Positions 26,481 through 35,943 of a DNA stretch of 64,000 nucleotides are shown here, one piece after another. This DNA comes from Vibrio gazogenes (GTDB taxonomy: Bacteria > Pseudomonadota > Gammaproteobacteria > Enterobacterales > Vibrionaceae): the NCBI RefSeq assembly GCF_002196515.1, contig NZ_CP018836.1, forward strand, positions 496,001 through 560,000, in the 5' to 3' direction. Each line of letters opens with the position of its first letter. The first letter of the stretch is position 1. The notes below the pieces were generated by a model that ran no database searches, had not been told where the DNA came from, and was given only the letters and a program-made list of their open reading frames with translations. The position numbers were made by a program, and so were the translations under genes.

Positions 26481-26511
26481 AAAAATCCCCTCAGACACAA
26501 TGTCTGAGGGG
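26481..26511 (-). terminator. Intrinsic terminator of the xylanase gene
   Basis: CCCCTCAGACA (26487-26497) and TGTCTGAGGGG (26501-26511) form an 11-bp stem with a CAA loop. On the minus strand the stem is followed by a T run. Confidence 0.88.
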
Positions 26512-26593
26512 ATCGTCAATGTAATTGATCAATACGCTCGCTCAACCACCGGTTCCAAATGGTGAACAGAACATATCCGTATCACTACATTGC

Positions 26594-28069
26594 TTATCGG
26601 CCTAAGTAGTTCATCAGCCAACTCATTGCAGGACGTGGTGAGCCGTTATCATAAATCAGACCCGAGCCATCGACCCATGTTCTGCCGACAACATATCCCC
26701 ACAACGTAATCCCTGCAACCGCATCAGAGTTATAGAATAACGGGAACTGTTGTCTCATGACATTCAGTTGTTCCTGATCATTCCCTCTGGCCACGTCATA
26801 TTCAGAAATATAAATCGGTAACCCTAGCGCAGCGACTTTATTCAGATTCGCTTGCAATTGAGAGACTGAGAAGTTTTCCAAACCATGCGCTTGTAGCCCG
26901 ATTGCATCAACAACCCCAGCTTGTACGGCCGGTCTTGCCATCGCAATGAACTCATTGGTATTCCAGCTTAACACGTTGTAATCGTTAAGAATCAATGTTG
27001 CATTCGGACAATATTTACGTGCCAGTTGGAATGACTTGATGATCCAATCATTACCAAAGGCTCTTCGAGCATATTCAGCCGGTGCATGACCCGGAGTTGC
27101 TTCGTTAACGACATCAATCATCGCAACATCAGGATAGCGAGTACAGAAATCACGGATCCATTCTTCGATTTCGCCTGCTTGCTCAGATGGGCTTAATCGA
27201 TCCATCCAAGACGGATACTGATTTCCCCAGACAAACGTATGCTGTTTAAATGGAATATTATTTTGTTTCGCATAATTATAAGAGGCGTCAACCGAACTCC
27301 AGTTGTAAACATCACGCGTTCTTTCAACAGAGCCCCATTTGCCTTCATTTTCTGGCGTAATCTGATCCCAGTATCTGGTGAAATCTCCACGAACCTGACC
27401 AGAAGTGGTGATATTTCCGACGAATTTCTTACCGTTTCCAGGGTTGTCAGAACCGCCACCGCCAACATCTTCAACCGACATGTCATCTGCATAATAGCTA
27501 ACACGATCATTATCAGATTCAATAATCAAATGCTGGAACGGTGAACCTGACTGGGTATATGACCCTTTCAGCTCAGTCCACTGATAGTCGTTAGCTGATA
27601 CGCTTCCAATCCGGACATATTCATTATTTGTCCGTTTACCAGTCAGAATAATATTGGCACGCTGAGATCCCGGCGCTAACCGAACCCAAACAGACACATT
27701 ATATTTTTTACCATTGATTAATGGTGCCGGCTTAAACGTAATACCATTCCAAGTCGCATTGCGATTTAAAATCTGTACACTCGCTGCCCCACTATGACTC
27801 GCTTGATTGGTGCGAGTGATATAACCCCCAACTGATGACCAGTTGGTTAGTCCATTTTCAACACCACCATTGTTTGCCAAACCAGCAAACGATTCAGCAG
27901 CATAATATGCTGCGAAATCTGATGGCGCTGCTGCACTGACATCTGCCTGAGTGTCGGCAGTCGCACTCATAAATGGCATCATCAAAGCAGCCAAAGCCGT
28001 CAGAACCGGTCCTGTCCGGAACTGTTTAGCCTTGAAACCTAACCATTGCCGTTGTGTTATTTCCTTCAT
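26594..28069 (-). CDS. Secreted endo-1,4-beta-xylanase, GH10 with N-terminal carbohydrate-binding module
   Basis: The 491-residue precursor has a long, twin-basic signal peptide ending near SATADT (about residue 40). Residues 60-200 form a CBM4_9/CBM22-like beta-sandwich (NGLTNWSSVGGYITRT; KKYNVSVWVRLAPGSQ). A Gly-rich linker (GGGGSDNPGNG, about 203-213) leads into the GH10 barrel. The acid/base Glu is E323 in DVVNEATPG and the nucleophile is E423 in IYISEYDVARG; both are present. It hydrolyses xylan outside the cell, feeding the xylose genes at 43636-49847. The signal start MKEITQRQWLGFKAKQFRTG carries two basic clusters and looks longer than average. Confidence 0.92.
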   Translation of the reverse strand: MKEITQRQWLGFKAKQFRTGPVLTALAALMMPFMSATADTQADVSAAAPSDFAAYYAAESFAGLANNGGVENGLTNWSSVGGYITRTNQASHSGAASVQILNRNATWNGITFKPAPLINGKKYNVSVWVRLAPGSQRANIILTGKRTNNEYVRIGSVSANDYQWTELKGSYTQSGSPFQHLIIESDNDRVSYYADDMSVEDVGGGGSDNPGNGKKFVGNITTSGQVRGDFTRYWDQITPENEGKWGSVERTRDVYNWSSVDASYNYAKQNNIPFKQHTFVWGNQYPSWMDRLSPSEQAGEIEEWIRDFCTRYPDVAMIDVVNEATPGHAPAEYARRAFGNDWIIKSFQLARKYCPNATLILNDYNVLSWNTNEFIAMARPAVQAGVVDAIGLQAHGLENFSVSQLQANLNKVAALGLPIYISEYDVARGNDQEQLNVMRQQFPLFYNSDAVAGITLWGYVVGRTWVDGSGLIYDNGSPRPAMSWLMNYLGR

Positions 28070-28345
28070 GTTTTCTCCTTTTGCGTTAAGACGCTATCAC
28101 TATTTATCAAGCGAATTCTTCCGTCGAGGAGGAACCCATGACAAACAGTTCAAACATAGACCCAAAATATAAATCAGGTCGCATATAGAATATCACCAAA
28201 TTAAAAAGATGAGAGATACCACCTCATATTTTTGTTATTTGCGTCTATATATTTTTAAAACGAAGTATCAATTTGTGATCTCGTCACCGAATTAAAACTT
28301 GCAATCAATGAAGGAATATTTGGCGTGTTATAAACATGATATTTA
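28070..28345. other. AT-rich upstream region of the xylanase gene
   Basis: The region contains no gene and should hold the leftward promoter of the xylanase. AAGGAGAAAAC immediately before the start codon is the ribosome binding site. No operator could be recognised. Confidence 0.45.
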
Positions 28346-28385
28346 TAAAAAAAATGGCCTCAGGTATAAAATAACCGAGGCCATT
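28346..28385 (-). terminator. Intrinsic terminator of the retropepsin-like lipoprotein gene
   Basis: AATGGCCTC (28353-28361) pairs with GAGGCCATT (28377-28385), extended by GGT/ACC after a bulged A. The minus strand continues with a run of eight T. Confidence 0.85.
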
Positions 28386-28446
28386 GAGTAATATGTTATA
28401 TCAATTGATTGTTATTAAACCATCATTTTAATTTTATTACTTATTT

Positions 28447-29220
28447 CTAGTTAAAAATATCAATAATTTGTGCCGTTTCATGAGATGCCATATCTCGAAA
28501 AAAACTTTGTCCGAGCAATACGGGAGAGCGAGTCCGCTGTAAAGCATCGGTCAACATAAATTCGGTCCGCTCTTTAATCTCTTGGCCAAATTCAACCCAA
28601 GTCACCACCACAGCATGTCGTTCTGCGTCAGTATGTACTTGGGTCGGTGTAACTTTCATCCAACGCATTACCGGTAAACTGATGGGCACACTTTTACGCT
28701 GACCCGACTGAATACTAAACTGAACCCAATCCTGACCACTACGCTGAAAATAATTGACATCCGTCGTCGATAATCGGGATACCTCAACCCCCCGATCAAG
28801 CAGAGCCGGGAACTTTTCATTGACCCCGGGCAGATACACCCAATCTTTTTGAGCGACGTCTGACTGCTGAGCCGGCGGCATTGTTGTTACAGTTGTTGTT
28901 ACATCTGCGGTCATCGCCGGAATATCTGTCATCACCTGTTCATCAGGGCGTTCCGCCTGCGCAGACACCGCAGAAACCGCCTCAGGCTGATCAGCGACAT
29001 CCGCTTGCACAGTCAATGTCTCCGGCGTTGCCGCATCACTCTGGGGTGCAAATTCATATCCATAGGCTTGATCGATCGGTTGCAGCGCTTTTTGATGATC
29101 GGTATAGCCGCCATCCTGCGGTGTTGTCGATGACGACACTGCCACAGATCCTGTATGACTACATCCCACCAGCCCGCTAAACAGCATTAATATCATCCAT
29201 GACTTCCATGGTCGTTTCAT
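28447..29220 (-). CDS. Lipoprotein with retropepsin-like (RimK-linked Zn-protease type) domain
   Basis: The 257-residue precursor has a lipoprotein signal (LFSGLVGC lipobox; Cys at residue 20). A low-complexity region rich in Ala, Gln, Thr and Val up to about 120 is followed by a domain of the PF05618 type (annotated as ATP-dependent Zn protease, a retropepsin-like fold): WVYLPGVNEKFPALLDRGVEVSRLS and, at the end, SPVLLGQSFFRDM. In most members the first motif reads D-T-G-A; here it reads D-R-G-V. The expected Asp is kept but its neighbours are changed, so protease activity is doubtful. It should be anchored in the outer membrane. It is single-gene, with its own terminator. Confidence 0.7.
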   Translation of the reverse strand: MKRPWKSWMILMLFSGLVGCSHTGSVAVSSSTTPQDGGYTDHQKALQPIDQAYGYEFAPQSDAATPETLTVQADVADQPEAVSAVSAQAERPDEQVMTDIPAMTADVTTTVTTMPPAQQSDVAQKDWVYLPGVNEKFPALLDRGVEVSRLSTTDVNYFQRSGQDWVQFSIQSGQRKSVPISLPVMRWMKVTPTQVHTDAERHAVVVTWVEFGQEIKERTEFMLTDALQRTRSPVLLGQSFFRDMASHETAQIIDIFN

Positions 29221-29322
29221 CCGGTTCCCCCACCTTTATTGTGCCGCCAAATTTGATGCTGCCACTAAAATTCATCAACTGAGTCATATCGATTGGTGAC
29301 TGTTCTCTTGATGACTGATTCT

Positions 29323-29381
29323 ATTTGTTGCTTATCTATTTGTTACTTATCTAATTGTTACTTATTGATTTGTTATTGACT
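29323..29381. repeat. Short tandem repeat, about 15 bp x 4
   Basis: The unit TTTGTTACTTATCTA recurs about four times with small changes (TTGTTGCTTATC, TTGTTACTTATC, TTGTTACTTATT, TTGTTATTGAC). It lies upstream of the lipoprotein gene, in its promoter region, and downstream of glycerate kinase. Confidence 0.7.
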
Positions 29382-29456
29382 AAAGTGTGGCGGTTTATAG
29401 TTAACTTTCAAGATTTTAGTCGATTTTTTGTCCTGAAAACCACAACTTTTTACGCT

Positions 29457-30617
29457 TTAGGCTGACTCACCCGTGATCTGCTTTCCACTGATATGGACCA
29501 GACGGGCAACCTGAACGGTCGTCTGTTCAAGATGACTGGCTGCCTGAGCGAGTGCCGCATCCAGTGTCATGACCGCTTGTACTGTACCGAAAGCGGCGTC
29601 AATGCCAGCCTCATAGAGTTGCTGCTCAGTCGCTTTTACGCTTCCGGCAAGCGCGATAACCGGTTTACCGTAACGTTTGGCAAGATGGGCAATCCCAACC
29701 GGCACTTTACCATTAAGGCTTTGTGTATCAAGGCACCCTTCACCGGTAATGACTAAATCGCAGCGGGCAATTTCCGGTGCCAGATCAAGCGCTTCACTGA
29801 CGAGTTCAACCCCCGGAGATAATCGGGCATTGAGAAATGCTATCAATGCAGCGCCAACGCCACCGGCAGCCCCTGCTCCGGGTCGCGTATCAACGGTTTG
29901 GCCGAGCTGCTTTTCTACCATCTCAGCATAATGAGCCAAGCCTCGATCCAGCACCCGAACCATCGCTGGTGTTGCGCCCTTCTGGGGCCCATAAACTGCT
30001 GCCGCGCCCGATTTTCCGGTTAATGGATTCGTTACATCACAAGCGACCTCTATCCGACATGACTGCAAGCGGGGATCTAAACCGGAAAGGTCAATTGAAT
30101 CAAGCCGAGACAGCGTCGCACCACCGGGTGGTAACTCATCTCCTTGCGCATCGATAAACGATGCACCCAACGCCTGCATCATCCCGACGCCACCGTCATT
30201 GGTCGCACTCCCGCCGATTCCCAGCACCAGATGATTAATCCCCTCATCCAATGCCGCGCGGATCAATTGTCCGGTCCCAAAACTCGTCGTCAGTAACGGA
30301 TTACGTTCCTCGGCCGTCAGTAATGCCAATCCGCTGGCTGCCGCCATTTCGATAAACGCCGTTTGTCGGTCTTGACTCATCCCCCACTCAGCATCAATTT
30401 CAACACCAATCGGGTTATTGACACGCGCCGTCAGTTTTTGTCCTTGAGATGCCGTAACCAAAGCATCGACAAATCCATCCCCGCCATCGGTAACTGGTTT
30501 TTTGATACACTCAGCCTCAGGAAAAACTTGCTGCCAGCCCTGTGCAATGATTTCTGCGACCTCGACAGCACTCAAGCTCTCTTTAAATGAATCAGGGGCA
30601 ATCACTATTCTCATCAA
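29457..30617 (-). CDS. Glycerate 2-kinase (GarK/GlxK family)
   Basis: The protein has 386 residues, normal for the family. Motifs: IVIAPDSFKESLSAVEVA at the N-terminus, KPVTDGGDGFVDAL, LGIGGSATNDGGVGMMQALGA and the late DLVITGEGCLDTQSLNGK. The enzyme phosphorylates glycerate to 2-phosphoglycerate, linking glyoxylate or glucarate breakdown to glycolysis. It has no obvious operon partner here. Glyoxylate formed in the ureide cluster at 55-61 kb could supply glycerate, but no tartronate-semialdehyde genes are present in the window. The first or second Met may be the start. Confidence 0.9.
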   Translation of the reverse strand: MMRIVIAPDSFKESLSAVEVAEIIAQGWQQVFPEAECIKKPVTDGGDGFVDALVTASQGQKLTARVNNPIGVEIDAEWGMSQDRQTAFIEMAAASGLALLTAEERNPLLTTSFGTGQLIRAALDEGINHLVLGIGGSATNDGGVGMMQALGASFIDAQGDELPPGGATLSRLDSIDLSGLDPRLQSCRIEVACDVTNPLTGKSGAAAVYGPQKGATPAMVRVLDRGLAHYAEMVEKQLGQTVDTRPGAGAAGGVGAALIAFLNARLSPGVELVSEALDLAPEIARCDLVITGEGCLDTQSLNGKVPVGIAHLAKRYGKPVIALAGSVKATEQQLYEAGIDAAFGTVQAVMTLDAALAQAASHLEQTTVQVARLVHISGKQITGESA

Positions 30618-31094
30618 TATCTCTCCGTAATCTCGCTCGTATTCCTCGGTATTTCATCACTCTTAGTCGTCAAAACCACTCGCACATGCACGCAGTTCAT
30701 ATTTAAACTCGGTCAGTACGCGATACAGATCAGTATATTACATAGACACATGGCACCACTTACCGAGATCACGGATTCAAAATAATGCTTGCTGCACGAT
30801 GTTTAAAATTTGATGTAAAGGAAAAACAATCACACGGCTCTCTCAGCCTAAAGTTGCTCAATCATCAACTTCCGCTGAGTCAGATAAACGGTCATGCTGG
30901 ATCGGGTCATACTCAATATCAGTCGTAGGTTTTTTCTATATGAGAATAAGATTATATTCACTAATGATATTAATAATCATTTCATCAAATTAATCTTGCA
31001 TTTTTAACTAGTGAAGTAACAGTTCAGTTACGCTACGTTTACAAACAGGTTACTAAAAAAATTCAATAAAAACCTTTGTTGAGGAGAAGTAAAT
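30618..31094. other. Intergenic region between glycerate kinase and a small gene
   Basis: About 477 bp with no credible gene. It becomes AT-rich toward 30940-31080, where the rightward promoter of the 60-residue protein gene must lie, and it also holds the leftward promoter of the kinase gene. No operator or RNA structure was recognised. Confidence 0.5.
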
Positions 31095-31277
31095 ATGAAA
31101 GTTTTAGTTCAGTTTGATCAAAGCGGAAAACACAGAGACCATGCTTGGGAAGCCCCCATTGCTCATGCTAAAGGTGAATTGTTAGCCGTCAGTCCAATAC
31201 TTGCTGTTCAGTTACTCAAAAATCGTCAAGCCCACCTTTGTCTCAATGAGTCTGGAGAAATTCGATTCAGCTCGTAG
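31095..31277 (+). CDS. Small hypothetical protein (60 aa)
   Basis: The product reads MKVLVQFDQSGKHRDHAWEA and continues with AHAKGELLAVSPILAVQLLK; it is soluble with no signal peptide. GAGGAGAAG is a strong ribosome binding site at good spacing, and a solid terminator follows, so I believe the gene is real and monocistronic. The family is unknown. Confidence 0.65.
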   Translation: MKVLVQFDQSGKHRDHAWEAPIAHAKGELLAVSPILAVQLLKNRQAHLCLNESGEIRFSS

Positions 31278-31330
31278 CGCATTTGATGCTGTTGATTGTC
31301 ATCGACAGCAACCTTTAAAAAATTCCCCCC

Positions 31331-31379
31331 ACATGTTTGGGTGGCGCCACTGCCCAAGGCAATACCCAACATGTTTTTC
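31331..31379 (+). terminator. Terminator between the small gene and tetR, probably bidirectional
   Basis: ACATGTT (31331-31337) with GGGT (31339-31342) pairs with ACCC (31364-31367) and AACATGT (31368-31374), with one bulged T. TTTTT follows on the + strand, and the minus strand also runs into a T-rich stretch after the stem. Confidence 0.75.
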
Positions 31380-31388
31380 TCTCCGATT

Positions 31389-32012
31389 TTATTCCTCTCC
31401 ACACGCATTTGCTTTTGGGATGACCAGCATTCGAATCGCACAATCACACATATCATCAACATGCTGACTATCGGCATACACGCCATCGATGACCAGTCGT
31501 GCTAAGCCATGCATGGTGCTCCAAATAACTTGTGCGAGCCGTACGGTTGTTTCTTCCTGAGGGAAAAGGCCCTCTTGCTGCCAGCGGGCAGTAATATCAA
31601 CCTGATACTGAAAACAGAGATAGGCAATTTCTTTTAATGCGGGGGTGGCTTGTGCTTGCTTCCAGATAGCCCGGCCAAACATCAGTTCATATGTTTCCGG
31701 TGTTGTGGTCGCATCATGAATATAGTGATAGAAGAACTGGCGAAACGTCTCGTGATGATCATCCGTTGCACTTTCGACTAATTGACGGGTGCGCTGATAC
31801 CAATGATGAAACCCCTGCTCAGCCAACGCGCAGAGTAATTCATTTTTGTCCTGAAAATGGTGATATAACGCGGTTCGTGATACCCCAACGTGGTCCGCCA
31901 GTTTGCGTAATGACAGCCCTTCAATTCCGGTTTCTTTGAGCATCAGAGCCGCTGACTGTAATAGGCTTCGCCGCAGATCACCATGATGGTAGTTCAATTT
32001 TCTTGATTTCAT
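31389..32012 (-). CDS. TetR family transcriptional regulator
   Basis: The start is set at MKSRKLNYHHGDLRRSLL (32012), giving about 207 residues. A frame start at 32093 would put coding sequence over the operator region. The N-terminal helix-turn-helix is GLSLRKLADHVGVSRTALYHHF, near residues 34-55, and the C-terminal ligand domain includes the HGLARLVIDGVY segment. It is divergent from the FadH-like gene with a paired palindrome between them, so it most likely represses that gene and itself. The inducer is unknown; an enoate or fatty acyl-type compound is a guess. Confidence 0.85.
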   Translation of the reverse strand: MKSRKLNYHHGDLRRSLLQSAALMLKETGIEGLSLRKLADHVGVSRTALYHHFQDKNELLCALAEQGFHHWYQRTRQLVESATDDHHETFRQFFYHYIHDATTTPETYELMFGRAIWKQAQATPALKEIAYLCFQYQVDITARWQQEGLFPQEETTVRLAQVIWSTMHGLARLVIDGVYADSQHVDDMCDCAIRMLVIPKANACGEE

Positions 32013-32033
32013 ACTCTGTAAATTAGCATGAAT

Positions 32034-32075
32034 CTTGACAGTGTCAAAATCATCGACAATATTGACACTGTCAAG
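32034..32075. promoter_or_regulatory. Putative TetR operator pair between tetR and fadH
   Basis: CTTGACAGTGTCAA (32034-32047) and TTGACACTGTCAAG (32062-32075) are exact inverted copies of each other, and each is itself nearly palindromic around its central base. They lie in the divergent promoter region, upstream of the GAGGGA ribosome binding site of the fadH-like gene. Size and symmetry suit a dimeric TetR repressor. Confidence 0.8.
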
Positions 32076-32098
32076 ATAACAATCGAGGGACATGATTT

Positions 32099-34135
32099 AT
32101 GCCAGCATCTGCTCATCCACACTATCCACATCTGTTCCAGCCTCTGGATTTAGGATTTACGACCCTGAAAAACCGAGTGTTGATGGGATCGATGCATACC
32201 GGATTGGAAGACATCCCTCATGGCGAAAAACGGCTTGCCGCTTATTATGCTGAACGCGCCAGAGGCGGGGTTGGTTTGATCGTAACCGGGGGCATCGGCC
32301 CGAATCCCGAAGGTGCAACGCACCCGAATAGCCCGGGGCTCACCACGGCAGCACAAATTCAGGCCCATCGAGTCGTCACCCAAGCCGTTCATGCCGAAGG
32401 GGGCAAAATCTGCCTGCAAATTCTGCATACCGGACGATATGCCTATAACCCGGCGCTGGTGGCTCCGTCGGCCATTCAGGCACCGATTAACCGCTTCAAA
32501 CCCAATGCCCTCGATGAATCCGGTATTGAAAAACAGCTCGATGACTTTGTACAAACGGCACTTAACGCACAACAGGCGGGTTATGATGGTGTCGAAATCA
32601 TGGGCTCGGAAGGCTATCTGCTCAATCAGTTTATTGCGACACGCACGAACCAACGTGATGATCAATGGGGAGGCAGCTATTCCCATCGCATTCGCTTTCC
32701 GTTAGAGGTCGTGCGACGCGTCAGAGCCGCCGTCGGTCAACATTTCATTCTCATCTATCGTCTTTCGATGTTGGATCTGGTTGAAGGTGGCTCCAGTGCC
32801 GCAGAAGTCACCGAGCTGGGTCAAGCCATTGAAGCTGCCGGAGCAACGCTAATCAATACCGGCATTGGCTGGCATGAAGCCAGAATTCCGACCATTGCAA
32901 CCTGTGTCCCCCGGGGGGCGTTTACGTGGGTAACGAAACATTTTCGTCAGGCCTTGCAGATTCCGGTGATTACCACCAACCGTATTAACACCCCGGAAAT
33001 GGCTGAAAGCGTCTTAGCCCGTGGTGATGCCGATATGGTTTCCATGGCTCGTCCTTTTCTGGCCGATCCTGATTTTGTTTACAAAGCCCAGCACGGGCGC
33101 AGTGATGAAATCAATACCTGTATCGGCTGTAATCAAGCCTGTCTCGATCACGTCTTTGTCGGCAAGATAGCCAGTTGTCTGGTCAATCCATTCGCTTGTC
33201 ATGAAACCGAATTAGTGGTCAGCCCCACAGCACAGCCAAAACAAATCGCAGTCGTTGGTGCCGGTCCGGCCGGGCTCGCCGCAGCGGTCACAGCAGCCCG
33301 GCGCGGTCATCAAGTTACCTTGTTTGATGCAGCGTCTGAAATTGGCGGTCAATTTAATATTGCCAAACAAATTCCGGGGAAATCCGAGTTTCACGAGACA
33401 CTGCGCTATTTTGCCCGTCAACTTGCATTATTGCAGGTCGATATTCAGCTCAACACGCACGTTGATGTCGAGCAATTGAATCAGTCAGATGTCGATGAAG
33501 TCATCATTGCAACGGGCGTCTTCCCCCGCACGCCCGCGATAGAAGGGATTGATCACACGAAAGTGCTCAGTTACCTCGATGTCTTACGGGAACAGCATCC
33601 TGTCGGTCAACGAGTCGCGATTATCGGTGCAGGAGGGATTGGGTTTGATGTGGCGGAATATCTGTCTCATGCAGCCGATCAAAGCGCATTGACCACACCT
33701 CAGGCATTTATGCAGCAATGGGGGATCGATATGACGCTCAAGGCTCGCAGTGGCATCGAAGGCGTACAACCCGCGCACCCCAAATCCCCCCGCCAGATTT
33801 ATCTACTCCAGCGTAAAACAACCAAAGTTGGTGCTGAGTTAGGTAAAACGACCGGCTGGATTCACCGCACCAGTTTATACAACAGAGGGGTTCAAATGAT
33901 ATCAGGCTGTGAGTATTTGCGGATCGATGATGATGGCCTGTGGCTACGCGTCAACGATGAAGAGCAATGTCTCGGTGTGGATCAGGTGATCATGTGTGCC
34001 GGGCAAGAACCTTTGCGAACCCTGACTGAGGGGCTGAATAAACCCTATCACTTAATCGGTGGGGCCGATATCGCTGCCGAGCTCGATGCTAAACGGGCCA
34101 TTCATCAGGGTACCATCACAGCGATGCAGATATAG
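32099..34135 (+). CDS. fadH: 2,4-dienoyl-CoA reductase-like FMN/FAD/Fe-S oxidoreductase (FadH)
   Basis: The protein has 678 residues, the size of E. coli FadH. The first 360 are an old yellow enzyme barrel (FQPLDLGFTTLKNRVLMGS; YDGVEIMGSEGYLLNQF). A four-cysteine Fe-S loop, CIGCNQACLD with a later C in ASCLVNP, follows at about 345-365. The rest is an FAD/NAD(P)H domain with VVGAGPAGLAAAV near 385 and VAIIGAGGIGFDVAEYL near 505. It reduces 2,4-dienoyl-CoA during unsaturated fatty acid breakdown. Control by an adjacent TetR repressor differs from the FadR scheme, so a related enoate substrate cannot be excluded. Confidence 0.88.
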   Translation: MPASAHPHYPHLFQPLDLGFTTLKNRVLMGSMHTGLEDIPHGEKRLAAYYAERARGGVGLIVTGGIGPNPEGATHPNSPGLTTAAQIQAHRVVTQAVHAEGGKICLQILHTGRYAYNPALVAPSAIQAPINRFKPNALDESGIEKQLDDFVQTALNAQQAGYDGVEIMGSEGYLLNQFIATRTNQRDDQWGGSYSHRIRFPLEVVRRVRAAVGQHFILIYRLSMLDLVEGGSSAAEVTELGQAIEAAGATLINTGIGWHEARIPTIATCVPRGAFTWVTKHFRQALQIPVITTNRINTPEMAESVLARGDADMVSMARPFLADPDFVYKAQHGRSDEINTCIGCNQACLDHVFVGKIASCLVNPFACHETELVVSPTAQPKQIAVVGAGPAGLAAAVTAARRGHQVTLFDAASEIGGQFNIAKQIPGKSEFHETLRYFARQLALLQVDIQLNTHVDVEQLNQSDVDEVIIATGVFPRTPAIEGIDHTKVLSYLDVLREQHPVGQRVAIIGAGGIGFDVAEYLSHAADQSALTTPQAFMQQWGIDMTLKARSGIEGVQPAHPKSPRQIYLLQRKTTKVGAELGKTTGWIHRTSLYNRGVQMISGCEYLRIDDDGLWLRVNDEEQCLGVDQVIMCAGQEPLRTLTEGLNKPYHLIGGADIAAELDAKRAIHQGTITAMQI

Positions 34136-34158
34136 GGCAACGATAAAAATAGCCGACA

Positions 34159-35892
34159 TCAATCCCTTGTTCGGGGGACGGTTTCAATCATGCCCTGAAG
34201 CCAGTTATTTTCAAACGACTCGGCAGAGAGCGGCTGCGAGAATAAATAACCTTGGAGTCGATTCACATTCAGTGCCTGGCAAAATTGTTTTTGTTCTTCG
34301 GTTTCAATCCCTTCTGCCACCGTTTCGTAGCCCAGTGAATGAGCAAATGCACAGATAGCTTTGAGCAAGGTTCGTTGTTGCTTGTCATCGGCATTTTGCA
34401 CAAAAGATTTATCAATTTTCAAGATACTGAACGGGAACTGACTCAGGTGCGATAGCGATGAATAGCCGGTACCAAAATCGTCCAAAGAGAGGCGCACCCC
34501 CGTTTGAGACAAGTTATTCAGCATTTCAATTGCGCTGAGGCTATTTTCTAAATGACTTTCCGTTAACTCCAACTCAACGAGATCAGCGGGGATATTGTAT
34601 TGTGCCAGACAGCGTTGCAGGAATTCCGACAACGCATGATCCTTTAACTGGCGTGCAGAAAGATTAACCGCGATAGAAAAGCTGATATGGGGCCCCTGAG
34701 CGGTCTCAACCCATTGACTGAACTGACGGCAAGCCTCTTCAATCACCCAGCGACCAATATCAATAATCAAGTCCGACTCCTCTGCAATCGGAATGAATTC
34801 ATCGGGTGGTATCATGCCCAAAGAGTGATGCTGCCAACGAATCAGGGCTTCAACACCAACCAGCCGCTCGGAATGCGTATCCACTTGTGGCTGAAAAAAC
34901 AGCGTCAATTGATCGTCTTTGACCGCTTGCTTTAAGTCAAATTCCAACTGCATCCGCGACACCATTTTTTCATGAAAATCAACAGAATAATATTGAACAC
35001 GATTGCGCCCGAGCTCTTTGGCACGATACATCGCAACATCAGCACATTTCATCAACCCTGTCGCATCTGTCGCACATAATGGGTAACTTGCAACGCCAAT
35101 ACTTACGGTGACTTCGACGGTTTGTTCCTGAATAATCATCGGTTTTTCTAACGATTTAAAAATACGCTCAACCAGTAACCGGACATGCTCAAGCTGCGGC
35201 AGGTCGTAAAAAAGAATCGCAAATTCATCGCCGCCTAAACGGCACAGCTTGTCACTTTTTCGGATTGGTTGCTCCAAGCGCCGGGCAATTTCTTGAAGGA
35301 GACTATCTCCGGCCTGATGTCCGAGCACATCGTTGACTTTTTTGAAGTTATCTAAATCTAATAATAATAAAACCAGCTGTTCACCACTGCGAGAATTCTT
35401 GGTCACCGCATCACGAAGTGCTTCATCAAAAAAATACCGATTGCGTAACCCTGTCAAGCTATCGCGCTCCGCAATATACCGCAGTTGATCATGACTGGAA
35501 CGAATCTCTTGCTCCAGCGCATGGCGTTCTTGTGAAATCAAAATGGCACGCTTTAAACGTGACGACGTCACTTCACTTTTCATGATAAAATCTTGCGCAC
35601 CCGCTTCGACACACGCTAACGCCAGTCTTTCATCATTACTATGGCTGAGCATCACTATCGCGGTGGAATAATCATTTCCGCCGCGAATTTCACGCAATAT
35701 TTCAATACCGTTTGAAGGCGGAATCTGGTAATCGAGTAAAATCACGTCATAGCTGTGCTCAGCAGCCAGACGAATGCCCTCGGCAGCAGTGTCAGACTGA
35801 TCAACTCGATTCAAAACCAGTTCTGATTTACGTAAAGTTCTGAGGGCTGACATCCGGTCAACCGCATCGTCATCAATAATCAAAATATCCAT
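34159..35892 (-). CDS. Response regulator with GGDEF and EAL domains
   Basis: The start is set at MDILIIDDDAVDR (35892), the natural beginning of the receiver; an ATG 51 bp upstream is in frame. The protein has about 577 residues. The receiver carries the phosphoacceptor in YDVILLDYQIPPSNG and the Lys in DFIMKSEV. The GGDEF domain (LCRLGGDEFAILFYD) and the EAL domain (LVGVEALIRWQH) both keep their signature residues, as well as ELTESHLENS, LDDFGTGYSS and KIDKSF. Synthesis or degradation of cyclic di-GMP could be the net output. It is downstream of a histidine kinase gene, presumably its partner. Confidence 0.88.
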   Translation of the reverse strand: MDILIIDDDAVDRMSALRTLRKSELVLNRVDQSDTAAEGIRLAAEHSYDVILLDYQIPPSNGIEILREIRGGNDYSTAIVMLSHSNDERLALACVEAGAQDFIMKSEVTSSRLKRAILISQERHALEQEIRSSHDQLRYIAERDSLTGLRNRYFFDEALRDAVTKNSRSGEQLVLLLLDLDNFKKVNDVLGHQAGDSLLQEIARRLEQPIRKSDKLCRLGGDEFAILFYDLPQLEHVRLLVERIFKSLEKPMIIQEQTVEVTVSIGVASYPLCATDATGLMKCADVAMYRAKELGRNRVQYYSVDFHEKMVSRMQLEFDLKQAVKDDQLTLFFQPQVDTHSERLVGVEALIRWQHHSLGMIPPDEFIPIAEESDLIIDIGRWVIEEACRQFSQWVETAQGPHISFSIAVNLSARQLKDHALSEFLQRCLAQYNIPADLVELELTESHLENSLSAIEMLNNLSQTGVRLSLDDFGTGYSSLSHLSQFPFSILKIDKSFVQNADDKQQRTLLKAICAFAHSLGYETVAEGIETEEQKQFCQALNVNRLQGYLFSQPLSAESFENNWLQGMIETVPRTRD

Positions 35893-35943
35893 AGAACGCC
35901 TGCCTTTCATGCTGGATTTCAATCCATCGTCAGTCGTGATCAA

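Noticed and set aside
32012..32093. Longer TetR start at 32093
   Set aside because: It would cover the operator pair and divergent promoter; the family N-terminus fits 32012.
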